DNA from: Bacteroidales bacterium
GTDB lineage: Bacteria; Bacteroidota; Bacteroidia; Bacteroidales; FEN-979
NCBI GenBank assembly: GCA_017882335.1
Contig: JADGPR010000031.1
Coordinates: 1-34,303, forward strand
Direction of reading: 5' to 3'
DNA length: 34,303 nt
In this document: positions 1-8,503 of the stretch, piece by piece
Numbering within the stretch: the stretch's first letter is position 1
How the letters are laid out: each line of letters begins with the position of its first letter
Translations under genes and position numbers: made by a program
The notes under the pieces: generated by a model
Database searches by the model: none
Told to the model about the DNA's origin: nothing
The model's input: only the letters and a program-made list of their open reading frames with translations

Positions 1-62
1 CATGACAGAAAAAGGATTCCTGTAATGAATTTTAATCTCGTATGCATAATCATTGATTTGAA

Positions 63-1487
63 TTAATTACAGATATTCATTTTCTTCGAAAACATATATT
101 GATCTACCCGGAGGGAATAAAAATAAACTCCCCCTGCATTATCCGGGTTGGTGAATGAGATCGAATGGTCCTCAGTGAAAAGCATCCCTTTACAAAGTGT
201 CTGAACTATTTTCCCGGATGCATCATACACTGTCAGTTCCACCTGACTCCTCGCAGGTACGGTAAAATTGATTCTTGTAATGGTTTTAAACGGATTTGGA
301 AAATTCTGGTACAACCTGATCTTATCAGGAATGATGATCTCATTAAATCCTGTCTCAGGAGGGAAGAATTGCCGCAGCGCAAGACTCAGGTGTCCTTTCC
401 AGTTACCCCAGGAATGGCCTTCATGCCATTGTTTAAATTGGTAGACATAATTTTTATTCTGAAGGATCTGGATAAAATTATTGACCATGGGGATCAAAAC
501 AGGGATGTCGTAGGTGCCGATATCCATGTAGAATTCCAGGTTCATTTTAGCGGAGTTTTGGAAAGTTGTGGATATATCAGTCTGCACATCGCTCGACTGT
601 GCCCCAATCTTTCCGAATGTTTCCGGGTGTTTCATGCCGAGATAGAGCGCAATGTTTCCGCCGTCGGAAGCGCCCAGGGTTGCTCTTTTACGCGGATCCT
701 TACTCGTAGCATATTTCTGGTCGACTACCGGCATAAGTTCGTTCACGATAAATGCGGTGAATGCATCTTTCTTACTGCCTGCATATTCATTCTGACGGTC
801 GATGGGGGGAACAAATACACCAATAACAGGTTCTATTTCATGATGTGCGATCAGGTAATCGAAGATGTTATTAGTATTTGCAAGCGAAACATATTCTAAT
901 CCGTCGTGAAATACGATGATGGGATATTGTTTTTGAACAGAATAACCCGGCGGTAAATAGATCTTCACCGGCCGGGTATTATTCAGATTACTGCTGTAAA
1001 AGGAAGTATCGCGGATGATGCCATGCGGGATGTTGGAATACCAGGATATCTCCGGAGGAACAATATAGGCAGGCATCCGTAACTCAGAATTAGGGCCAAA
1101 ACCTCCTGTGCAGGTATAAGGATTTTTTGGATCGAGGATCCAATTGCTGTTAATGACAAATTTATAATCCAGTCGGGCATCCGATTCAAAATGAGCGGAA
1201 CTGTAATAAAAGTTGGTTCCATTGACACCTGTCATGTGCATAGAAGGATTCCAACTGGTGAAATCTCCAGCAATCTCCAGGCTTACAGCAGTTCCCTGGT
1301 AAATAAAAAATACCGCGGTGTCGTCTTCAATATAGGGCAAGATTGGATTTGCATTCATGAAGCTGTCAACTTTCGCCTGCCTCTCATTCAACGGTAACAG
1401 ATTCACATAAGAGATGAATTGCTCGAAATTCCCTGCCTGGATTGTTTGAGAGATCAGGATACCGATAATCAGAATTAATTTTTTCAT
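63..1487 (-). CDS. Secreted esterase with CBM48-like N-terminus and T9SS sorting domain
   Basis: Predicted secreted alpha/beta-hydrolase of the enterochelin-esterase (Fes/IroE, esterase D) type, 474 residues. Visible parts: signal peptide at residues 1-18; an early-set/CBM48-like beta domain at about 55-140, which has the GDFTSWNP motif typical of glycan-binding domains next to GH13 enzymes; an esterase domain at about 155-375 with nucleophile Ser274 in LGASDGG and candidate acid/base residues Asp322 and His355 or His358; and a C-terminal T9SS type A sorting domain from about residue 394 starting LYQNFPNPF. The last feature implies export through the type IX system to the surface or medium. 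It is the last gene of the minus-strand maltodextrin locus, 14 bases after glgB. The family often deacylates siderophores or sugar esters. Here a carbohydrate ester is an inference from context. Confident of fold and export, not of substrate. Confidence 0.85.
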   Translation of the reverse strand: MKKLILIIGILISQTIQAGNFEQFISYVNLLPLNERQAKVDSFMNANPILPYIEDDTAVFFIYQGTAVSLEIAGDFTSWNPSMHMTGVNGTNFYYSSAHFESDARLDYKFVINSNWILDPKNPYTCTGGFGPNSELRMPAYIVPPEISWYSNIPHGIIRDTSFYSSNLNNTRPVKIYLPPGYSVQKQYPIIVFHDGLEYVSLANTNNIFDYLIAHHEIEPVIGVFVPPIDRQNEYAGSKKDAFTAFIVNELMPVVDQKYATSKDPRKRATLGASDGGNIALYLGMKHPETFGKIGAQSSDVQTDISTTFQNSAKMNLEFYMDIGTYDIPVLIPMVNNFIQILQNKNYVYQFKQWHEGHSWGNWKGHLSLALRQFFPPETGFNEIIIPDKIRLYQNFPNPFKTITRINFTVPARSQVELTVYDASGKIVQTLCKGMLFTEDHSISFTNPDNAGGVYFYSLRVDQYMFSKKMNICN

Positions 1488-1501
1488 AGGATCTGAATAT
1501 T

Positions 1502-3526
1502 TTATTTTATCCTTTTCAATACCAATGCCGTTCTGTTTGTATTATAAATCTTCAGCCGGTTGACATTTTTATCATCATCATATTGTGTGATAAAAATAGT
1601 ATTCTCCTCGATCCTTCCATGACCGCCATAAGCAGGACTGTCGGTATTGAGAATGATCTTATAATTTCCCGGGTCACTGACGATAAAGTCATAATCCGGA
1701 AGGGAATGGTTCACATGAAAGTTGAAGATGAAGACCAGGTCGTTCTTTGCAAAGACTAGGGTCTTGTTCCAGTCGTCCAGGTGAAGCTGCGTTCCGAATT
1801 CCAGGTTGAGAAGCGAATGATCTTTGGCAAGCTTCAGCATGTCTTTATCGAAAGCGCCCAGGAAATGGTATTTGAGGTTCGGGTTTTGCACCAGCGACCA
1901 CAACCTGCGCGCATACTGATATGACCAGTTGTTTCCTTCCCTGGGGAAATCGATCCAGTCGGGATGGCCGAATTCGTTGCCCATAAAATTGAGGTATGCC
2001 TGTCCGCCTAAGGCAATTGTGAATAGCCGGATCATCTTATGCAAGGCCATTCCACGATCGATCGCAATGTTTTTATCCTCCTTCTGCATGTGAAAATAGA
2101 TGTCGCTTTGCATAAGGCGAAAGGCGATGGTCTGGTCACCGACCAAAGCCTGGTCATGCGATTCACAGTAGGCCACGGTTTTAACATCCGGAAGGCGGTT
2201 AGTCATCACCTGGAACATCTCTTGCAGGTCCCACTCTTCATCGATCTTTTCCTTCAATACACGGATCCAGAAATCAGGCATGGCCATTCCGAGGCGGTAA
2301 TCGAATCCGATGCCTCCCTCTGCAACCGGTCTGGCAATGCCGGGCATCCCGCTGACATCCTCGGCAATGGTGACGGCATGCGGGTTCAGGGTATGAACTA
2401 GTTTATTGGCTAATTGAAGGTAGGTGATGGCATCCCATTCCACGCCTTCCTTGAAATAGCCATCCAGGTCCCAGTTATCGCGAAACCCGTGATCAAAATA
2501 AAGCATGGAGGTTACCCCGTCGAAACGGAATCCGTCGAAATGAAATTCCTGCATCCAGAATTTGATGTTGGACAGGAGGAACCGGAGAACTTCCGTTTTC
2601 CCGTAATCAAAACATTTTGAATCCCAGTAAGGATGATTGCCCCGTTCACCCGGATGAAAATACTGATTATCCGATCCATCGAACATATTCAACCCTTCGG
2701 CTACATTTTTCACCGTATGGGAATGAACCAGATCCATGATAACTGCAAGTCCCTGTTCATGAGCTTTACGGATGAGATACTTCAGATCGACGGGAGTGCC
2801 GAATCGGGAAGATACAGCGAAAAAGTTGGAAACATGGTAGCCAAATGAGGCGTAATAAGGATGCTCAGCGATGGCCATCAACTGGATGGTGTTGTATCCC
2901 GAGTTTTTTATGTAAGGGATCAGGGTATCGGCAAACTCGATGAACGTTCCCACTTTCTCCGCTTCCTGCGCCATTCCCACATGGCATTCATAAATGAACA
3001 ACTCCCCGAGTTGCCCGATATCAAAGTGATCACTTTCCCAATCGAATTTATTGGGAGGCAGCCATACCTGTCCGGAGAAGTCCAGTGTAACCGGATCCTG
3101 TATAACGCGGCGGATATAGGCAGGGATTCTTTCCTGAAAGCCAAGGTCGGAATGTACCATCACCTTTACACGGCTTTCATGGGTGAAGCGGTCTTTGTAG
3201 GTTTCTTTACCGAGGAAGATCTCCCAGACGCCATATTGATTCCGGGTCATCCGGTTCGAATAGCGTTGCCAGTCGTTGAAGTCGCCAAATAAATAGAGAT
3301 CCTGGGCTTTTGGTGCCCATTCGCGGTAAACCCAGCCTTTGCGTGCTTTGTCGTAATGGATCCCGAAATAGTTGTGTGCATCAGCGAATTTCAGCAAACT
3401 TCCCCAAGTTCCTTTGAGTTCATCGAAGGTAGCCTGGTACCGTTCATACCGGTCGCGGATCTCAGCTTCGGCCGGTTCGAGCCAAGGATCTTTTGCAACC
3501 AATCCGATCTTCCGGGGTTTTTTCAT
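1502..3526 (-). CDS. glgB: 1,4-alpha-glucan branching enzyme (eukaryote-type GH13_8)
   Basis: Forms alpha-1,6 branches in glycogen in the cytoplasm. The N-terminal CBM48 (GDFNDW at about residue 81-86) is followed by the GH13 barrel with its four conserved regions: VIMDLVHSH, GFRFDGVTS (nucleophile Asp336), TIAEDVSG (acid/base Glu389) and CESHDQ (Asp458). The motifs QLMAIAEHPYYASFGYH and GLNMFDGSD match the eukaryotic/GBE1 type rather than the E. coli type, which is usual for this phylum. I chose the ATG at 3526 (674 residues) over an in-frame ATG 12 codons upstream. The later start matches the family N-terminus, has AAGAAA just upstream, and overlaps the preceding transporter stop as ATGA, which suggests translational coupling. 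The neighbours are all alpha-glucan genes. Confidence 0.96.
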   Translation of the reverse strand: MKKPRKIGLVAKDPWLEPAEAEIRDRYERYQATFDELKGTWGSLLKFADAHNYFGIHYDKARKGWVYREWAPKAQDLYLFGDFNDWQRYSNRMTRNQYGVWEIFLGKETYKDRFTHESRVKVMVHSDLGFQERIPAYIRRVIQDPVTLDFSGQVWLPPNKFDWESDHFDIGQLGELFIYECHVGMAQEAEKVGTFIEFADTLIPYIKNSGYNTIQLMAIAEHPYYASFGYHVSNFFAVSSRFGTPVDLKYLIRKAHEQGLAVIMDLVHSHTVKNVAEGLNMFDGSDNQYFHPGERGNHPYWDSKCFDYGKTEVLRFLLSNIKFWMQEFHFDGFRFDGVTSMLYFDHGFRDNWDLDGYFKEGVEWDAITYLQLANKLVHTLNPHAVTIAEDVSGMPGIARPVAEGGIGFDYRLGMAMPDFWIRVLKEKIDEEWDLQEMFQVMTNRLPDVKTVAYCESHDQALVGDQTIAFRLMQSDIYFHMQKEDKNIAIDRGMALHKMIRLFTIALGGQAYLNFMGNEFGHPDWIDFPREGNNWSYQYARRLWSLVQNPNLKYHFLGAFDKDMLKLAKDHSLLNLEFGTQLHLDDWNKTLVFAKNDLVFIFNFHVNHSLPDYDFIVSDPGNYKIILNTDSPAYGGHGRIEENTIFITQYDDDKNVNRLKIYNTNRTALVLKRIK

Positions 3527-4788
3527 AATTTCTTTCTTGATTCGTCTTTTACCAGGATCCACAATATCGCAGAGATTGCAAGTGAAAATCCGCTGATGAT
3601 AAAGATAAGGCTTTTATCGACAGCATGGTTGATCATTCGGCCGATCAGGAAACTGGAGACCAGTTGGGGTAACACCACCGACAGGTTGAAGATCCCCATG
3701 AAGAATCCCATCCGGCTTTTATCGACTTTTTCCGACATAATCGCAAAGGGAAGACTGACCACGGCAGCCCAGCCGAAGGTGAGGATCATCATCATGGCAT
3801 AGAGGCTTAAGGCATTCCGCGCGAAAAAGACGATCCCGAAATAGCCGATCGACATGGAAGCCACTGCCAGGATATGCGTGTTCACCCGGCCGATCTTCTT
3901 GCTCACAGGCTCCAGCAGGAAAGCAGGCCAGATCGACCCGACAGCATTCAGGATGAAGAACGACCACCCGATCATCTGCCCGGTCTGGTTGGCATTTTCC
4001 GGGTGTATTTTTTGCTCGATGAAGGCAAAGATGTAAATAAACATCGTTTGAATTCCGAGCCAGGAAAATCCATGGGCAAAATAAAGCTTAAACAACTCGC
4101 CCCATTTGGTCCTTGTTGCCTGGATCTCGTCACCGGCAGCATCCAGTTCCCGTTTCAATTCCCTCGGCTCGGTGATGAAAAACAAGGGGCCGATCGAAAA
4201 AAGAAATACAATGATCACGCCGGCATAGATCAGGAAATAATTCCCGATAAGTGCCCCCATCAGGTAAGCGCCGCTGCCGAAAAGGTTTGAGACGGATTGC
4301 ATCCAGGTATAACCTTTGGTTCGTGGCGTACCGGCCGGTGTAACATCAGCGATGATCGCACGGGTAGGGTTGAAGCTTATGTTTATGGAAAGATCCAGCG
4401 TCAGGGCAACGGTTATAGCCACTGCCATCAAAGTACTGATCCCGAAGATACTTCCGTTCCCAAAGAAACCGCTGATCCAGCCAATGTTGGGCAAGGCGAA
4501 GATCATCATTGCAGCCAGGATCCCGCCGATGATGATGAAGGGACGTCTCCTGCCACCCCAGAACCATACCTTGTCGCTGATGAGCCCGATGAGGGGTTGT
4601 CCCAGAATCCCTGCGATAGGGCCGGCTGCCCAAACGATCCCGATCTGGTCGATTTCCAGGTTGTATTTTGTGCGAAGGATCCAGCTCAGCACCATAATCT
4701 GGATCGATAAGGCAAAACCCATTGCGGTTGAGGGTAAGCCGAGAACCACGTAAAAGAGGTTCGTCAGTTTTTTCTGGATTGTTAACAT
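3523..4788 (-). CDS. MFS transporter, SLC45/GPH-like (maltodextrin or maltose uptake), copy 1
   Basis: Integral inner-membrane protein of 421 residues with about 12 predicted hydrophobic helices. The first inter-helix loop carries the MFS motif LISDKVWFWGGRRRP at about residues 69-83 (D-x3-GRRRP form), typical of the SLC45/sucrose-maltose proton symporter-like group. The central region after helix 6 is hydrophilic and charged, as usual for the cytoplasmic loop. The gene sits between the periplasmic amylase and glgB and overlaps glgB by four bases. Uptake of maltose or maltodextrin with protons is inferred from this context and family. It is a distant paralogue of the transporter at 8480-9784. 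A lactose- or sucrose-type substrate cannot be excluded from sequence alone. Confidence 0.88.
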   Translation of the reverse strand: MLTIQKKLTNLFYVVLGLPSTAMGFALSIQIMVLSWILRTKYNLEIDQIGIVWAAGPIAGILGQPLIGLISDKVWFWGGRRRPFIIIGGILAAMMIFALPNIGWISGFFGNGSIFGISTLMAVAITVALTLDLSINISFNPTRAIIADVTPAGTPRTKGYTWMQSVSNLFGSGAYLMGALIGNYFLIYAGVIIVFLFSIGPLFFITEPRELKRELDAAGDEIQATRTKWGELFKLYFAHGFSWLGIQTMFIYIFAFIEQKIHPENANQTGQMIGWSFFILNAVGSIWPAFLLEPVSKKIGRVNTHILAVASMSIGYFGIVFFARNALSLYAMMMILTFGWAAVVSLPFAIMSEKVDKSRMGFFMGIFNLSVVLPQLVSSFLIGRMINHAVDKSLIFIISGFSLAISAILWILVKDESRKKL

Positions 4789-4866
4789 CAGGATGTCAAT
4801 TAAAAATTACGAATTTCTTATCTTACTATATAATTCTTTGTAATCTTCTGATTAAAGTTTTTTTAT

Positions 4867-5005
4867 TTCTCGCAGATTTTCGCAGATTAAACGCTGATTC
4901 ACGCAGAACTCATTATTTTTTAATCAATTAATAGGGTGCAATTTAGAAATAGATCCTAATCTTTTCTGCGAAAATTTGCGATAAATCTGCGAAAATCAGC
5001 GAGAA
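4867..5005. repeat. Imperfect inverted repeat of CGCAGATT-type motifs
   Basis: The arms at 4867-4886 and 4986-5005 match as inverted copies at 19 of 20 positions, and a weaker match extends each arm to about 44 bases. About 50 AT-rich bases lie between them. The right arm begins inside the amylase gene, so its last two sense codons and stop (Ser-Arg-stop) are repeat sequence. It lies between the amylase and the downstream transporter, both on the minus strand, and could act as a REP-like hairpin or attenuator. Confidence 0.6.
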
Positions 5006-6867
5006 CGATTTTTATTGTTTAATTCAATAACCATTGCAGATTTTGGTTTCACAATAATGTTCGAAAGATCATCAATCAATGTACCTGTAATAATATCCTT
5101 CCCACTCTTGAATTTGTCTAAAAATTCGCCGTACCGTTTCCGGTCGAGCGTCTTCGTATCATTTTCATTGTTGTTTATAGCAATCATAACGGTCTCCTTT
5201 TCGTCGTGGCGGAAATACACATATATCCCATCGCGTGGGATGAACTGCGTCAGTTTCCCCGTATGAATAACCTCCTTGGTTTTACGCCAGTTCAGCAAAG
5301 TGTGCAGGTAATTGAACATGTCATTTTGCTGGGGAGTCCGCCCGGAAGTATTAAAGGTATTGACAGAATCACCTGGCCATCCGCCGGGAAAGTCTTTCCT
5401 CTTTTCACCATCGCCATTCTTAACCCCGGTGGTCAAAAGGATCTCAGTTCCGTAATAGATCTCTGGAATCCCACGACTGGTAAGGATGAAAGCCATGGCC
5501 ATCTTCAATTTTCGGATATCGTCCTTCTGGGAATTCAAGAAGCGGTCAACATCGTGGTTATCGGCAAAGACGACAATGTGCGACGGATCGCGGTAAAGAT
5601 AGTCCAGGGAAAGGATATCATACAGCCGAAGGATGCCTGTGTTCCACCCGTCCTTCTCCATGAAACCAAGGCGCAGTGCATCGTACATGGCGAAGTCGAA
5701 TACGCTGGGAAGGTATGAATTGTACCCGTCAAGGTTCGGCGCATCTTTTTGCCAATAGGAGATCCCGCCTGGGTTGGTTAGCCAGCATTCACCCACGATA
5801 TTGAAATCCGGATACTCAGTAAGAACTGCTTTATCCCAATCTGCCATAAATTTCTTATCACAATAAGGGTAGGTATCCTGGCGGATTCCGTCGAGCCCGG
5901 CATTTTCTATCCACCAGATACTGTTCTGAATCAGGTATTTTGCTACGAACGGATTGGTCTGGTTGAGATCGGGCATGGAAACATCAAACCATCCTTTTAT
6001 GAATTGGTTGTAATCCGAAGCTGAGATATACGGATCTGAGGCTGTAGCGGCGCGATAGGAGGTGCGTGTAAATTCCGGCCACTGGTTGAACCAGTCCTTC
6101 GTTGGCGGATCGGCCATCCACCAATGCTGTGACCCGCAATGGTTGAAAACCATGTCCATGATCAGCTTCATCCCTTTCTGATGAATATAATAGGAAAGCG
6201 TCAGATAATCGTTGTTGCTGCCAAACCGGGGATCAGTCTTATAATAATCGGTAGTGGAATACCCATGATAGGAATATTTCACCATGTTGTTTTCCAGCAA
6301 CGGATTGATCCAGATCGTCGTTACTCCAAGGTCTTTGATATAATCAAGATGGTTCATGATACCTTTTATATCTCCTCCGTGCCTTCCATCCGGGTTTGAC
6401 CGGTCGGTTTTTTCCATGAATCCCGGTGGGTTATCATTTGCAGGATCGCCATTGGAAAAACGGTCGGGCATGATCAGGTAGATCACATCCGATGCGTCAA
6501 AACTTTTTCGTGCGGCTGATCCTTCCTCCCTTCCCCTGAGTTCGAAAAGATATTCCGTGACCTTTTTTCCATCCTTATAAAAGGAAATAGGAAAAGAACC
6601 GGGTTCCGTATTTTTGGGGATGATGAGATCCAGGAAAAGATAGTTCGGGTTTTCCATCACATGAATGCGTTTGAGTTCTATCCCTGGCGAAGAAACCGAC
6701 GGATCAGCTTTTCCGATGTTCTTGCCGTAGACCAGCAACTGTAGTTCAGAATTTTTAAATCCTGCCCACCAGAAGGGTGGCTCAACCCGTGTAAGTGTTA
6801 TTTCCTGGCTGAAAGAAAGCCAGGAAGTGATAAAATAAAAAAAGATCAGAATAAAGGTCTTTTTCAT
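4996..6867 (-). CDS. Periplasmic alpha-amylase/neopullulanase, SusA-like (GH13)
   Basis: Hydrolyses alpha-glucans or maltodextrins, probably in the periplasm: residues 1-20 form a signal peptide ending near SFSQ with no lipobox cysteine. Domain order: N-terminal cyclomaltodextrinase-type beta domain (about 23-115); GH13 barrel (about 125-530) with conserved regions MDMVFNHCG, GIRQDTYPY (nucleophile Asp331), VGECW (acid/base Glu360) and FADNHDVDR (Asp439); C-terminal beta domain to 623. The architecture and length match SusA/neopullulanase of Bacteroides. It starts 17 bases after malQ ends, so the two are co-transcribed. The final codons fall within a repeat element. No SusC or SusD accompanies it here, and the partner importers appear to be the MFS proteins. 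Confidence 0.93.
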   Translation of the reverse strand: MKKTFILIFFYFITSWLSFSQEITLTRVEPPFWWAGFKNSELQLLVYGKNIGKADPSVSSPGIELKRIHVMENPNYLFLDLIIPKNTEPGSFPISFYKDGKKVTEYLFELRGREEGSAARKSFDASDVIYLIMPDRFSNGDPANDNPPGFMEKTDRSNPDGRHGGDIKGIMNHLDYIKDLGVTTIWINPLLENNMVKYSYHGYSTTDYYKTDPRFGSNNDYLTLSYYIHQKGMKLIMDMVFNHCGSQHWWMADPPTKDWFNQWPEFTRTSYRAATASDPYISASDYNQFIKGWFDVSMPDLNQTNPFVAKYLIQNSIWWIENAGLDGIRQDTYPYCDKKFMADWDKAVLTEYPDFNIVGECWLTNPGGISYWQKDAPNLDGYNSYLPSVFDFAMYDALRLGFMEKDGWNTGILRLYDILSLDYLYRDPSHIVVFADNHDVDRFLNSQKDDIRKLKMAMAFILTSRGIPEIYYGTEILLTTGVKNGDGEKRKDFPGGWPGDSVNTFNTSGRTPQQNDMFNYLHTLLNWRKTKEVIHTGKLTQFIPRDGIYVYFRHDEKETVMIAINNNENDTKTLDRKRYGEFLDKFKSGKDIITGTLIDDLSNIIVKPKSAMVIELNNKNRSR

Positions 6868-6883
6868 AGTAATGTCTTGGGTG

Positions 6884-8386
6884 TTATTTTCCCTTGTGCG
6901 CTCTTCCGTAAAGGACTGTCAGATGGGCCAACCTCTGTGCCAGCTCAGTTGAGAAATCACGACTTTTTGCCCGCCACATCCAATTGTTTATGGTTGTTCC
7001 CGGCAGGTTCATACGGCCTTCATTTCCCAGTTCCAGGAGATCCTGCATCGGAACGATGGCTGTATGTGCAACCGAAGCCCAGGCAAGCCTGAGGAAATCC
7101 GTGCAGATCTCTTTTTCCGTGGAATCCAGGTAATCGAGCACATATTTCCGGTCTTCCGGTTTCGCCTTGCCGAACCAGCCTTTTATGGTATCATTGTCGT
7201 GTGTACCGGTATAGACGACGCAGTTTTTTATGAAATTATGCGGTAGGTAATCATTGGCTTCACTTGAATCAAAAGCGAACTGGAGTATCTTCATCCCCGG
7301 TAATCCGAATGAATCCCTTAAATCTTCCACATCTTGGGTGATCACCCCGAGATCTTCGGCGATGATGGGGATTTCGCCAAGTTCCTTCCTGATTTGTTCA
7401 AACAGTTCCTTTCCCGGACAAGGGATCCATTTCCCGTTAACGGCAGTCTTCTCACCATAAGGAACAGCCCAGTAAGCTGCAAAACCCCGGAAGTGGTCGA
7501 TCCGGATGATATCGTAAAGTACCAGGTTTGATTTGATCCGTTCGATCCACCAATGGTAATGATCATTGTGCAACACATCCCAACGGTACAAAGGATTTCC
7601 CCACAACTGCCCGGTTGAACTGAAGTAATCGGGAGGAACTCCGCCGACCACGACAGGATTCTTTTCTGTATCGAACTGGAACAGCTCTGTATTTACCCAG
7701 GCATCAACACTATCGAGGGCTACGTAAAGCGGGATGTCGCCTATGATCCGGATGTTCTTCTGATGTGCGTAATCCTTAACAGCCAGCCATTGCCGGAAAA
7801 ACAGGTACTGTATGAATTTGTGGAATTCGATGTTATCCGACAGAAGGGAATAGAACGGTTTTAGCGCGGTTTTATTCCTCATTTTTAGAGGTTTTACCCA
7901 CTGGTACCACGGCTTTTGCTTGAAATGTTCCTTCAGCGACATAAAGATTGCATAATCCTCCAGCCACTTTTTATTGTTCACAGTGAATTCATAAAAATCC
8001 TTTTTGTGTTCCTTTCCCGCATGTTCACTGAATGCTTGCATGGCTTTCTTAAGTATAGGATATTTCGTTTCGATCACCTTGCCATAATCAATAGGGCCGT
8101 CGTCAGAAGGATCCAGTCCGGCCAGGTCCTTTTTATCCAGCAGGCCTTCTTTGACAAGGGTATCCAGGTCGATCAGCAAGGGATTACCGGCTGAAGATGA
8201 AAAACATTGATAAGGCGAATCGGCAAAACCGGTCGGGCCAAGTGGCAGTATCTGCCATAGTTTTTGTTTCGATTTCGCAAGAAAATCGATGAAATGGAAT
8301 GATTCTTTCCCGAGTGTCCCGATCCCATATTTCCCCGGAAGGGAGGTCGGGTGTAATAAAATGCCGCTTGATCGTTCAGTGTTCAT
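6884..8386 (-). CDS. malQ: 4-alpha-glucanotransferase (amylomaltase, GH77)
   Basis: Cytoplasmic disproportionating enzyme that transfers maltodextrin segments and releases glucose. Length is 500 residues, the compact DPE1/amylomaltase form without extra N-terminal starch-binding domains. Diagnostic motifs are visible: SGILLHPTSLPGKYGIG at residues 7-23, SPYQCFSSSAGNP at 57-69, IGDIPLYVALDS at 215-226, nucleophile Asp297 in RIDHFRGF, acid/base Glu344 in IIAEDLG, and GTHDNDT near 395. The gene follows the first MFS transporter by 93 bases and precedes the amylase by 16 bases. Together with glgB it routes imported maltodextrins to glucose or glycogen. Confidence 0.97.
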   Translation of the reverse strand: MNTERSSGILLHPTSLPGKYGIGTLGKESFHFIDFLAKSKQKLWQILPLGPTGFADSPYQCFSSSAGNPLLIDLDTLVKEGLLDKKDLAGLDPSDDGPIDYGKVIETKYPILKKAMQAFSEHAGKEHKKDFYEFTVNNKKWLEDYAIFMSLKEHFKQKPWYQWVKPLKMRNKTALKPFYSLLSDNIEFHKFIQYLFFRQWLAVKDYAHQKNIRIIGDIPLYVALDSVDAWVNTELFQFDTEKNPVVVGGVPPDYFSSTGQLWGNPLYRWDVLHNDHYHWWIERIKSNLVLYDIIRIDHFRGFAAYWAVPYGEKTAVNGKWIPCPGKELFEQIRKELGEIPIIAEDLGVITQDVEDLRDSFGLPGMKILQFAFDSSEANDYLPHNFIKNCVVYTGTHDNDTIKGWFGKAKPEDRKYVLDYLDSTEKEICTDFLRLAWASVAHTAIVPMQDLLELGNEGRMNLPGTTINNWMWRAKSRDFSTELAQRLAHLTVLYGRAHKGK

Positions 8387-8393
8387 TAAAAGT

Positions 8394-8420
8394 GTTAAGT
8401 TTTAAGTATTAAGTTTTAAG
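8394..8420. repeat. AT-rich tandem repeat between malQ and the upstream transporter
   Basis: GTTAAGTTTTAAGTATTAAGTTTTAAG-type direct repeat (unit about TTAAGTTTTAAG, given here only to show the unit). It lies immediately upstream of the malQ start codon on the minus strand and may affect mRNA folding. No function is evident. Confidence 0.4.
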
Positions 8421-8442
8421 ATTTTTATCTGTTTTGCTTTGA

Positions 8443-8503
8443 CATTCCCGCATTCCCGCATTCTGCTTTCCTGCATTTTTCATTCTTCACTCTTCACTCT
8501 TTG
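8443..8503. repeat. CATTC-type degenerate tandem repeat overlapping an MFS stop codon
   Basis: Units CATTCCCG (two copies), CATTCTG and then CATTCTTCACTCTTCACT run through the 3' end of the transporter gene. On the coding strand they read as AGTGAAGAGTGAAGAATGA, supplying the terminal Lys-Ser-Glu-Glu-stop. Similar CATTCTTCATT arrays lie at 18451-18489 and 32721-32753. Confidence 0.5.

Noticed and set aside
165-899. 244-residue plus-strand open frame opposite the esterase
   Set aside because: Shadow of the esterase gene; no recognisable domain, while the minus frame has clear signal peptide, catalytic and sorting motifs.
3874-4753. Plus-strand open frames opposite the second MFS transporter
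   Set aside because: Overlapping each other and the real gene; compositionally odd with no family features.
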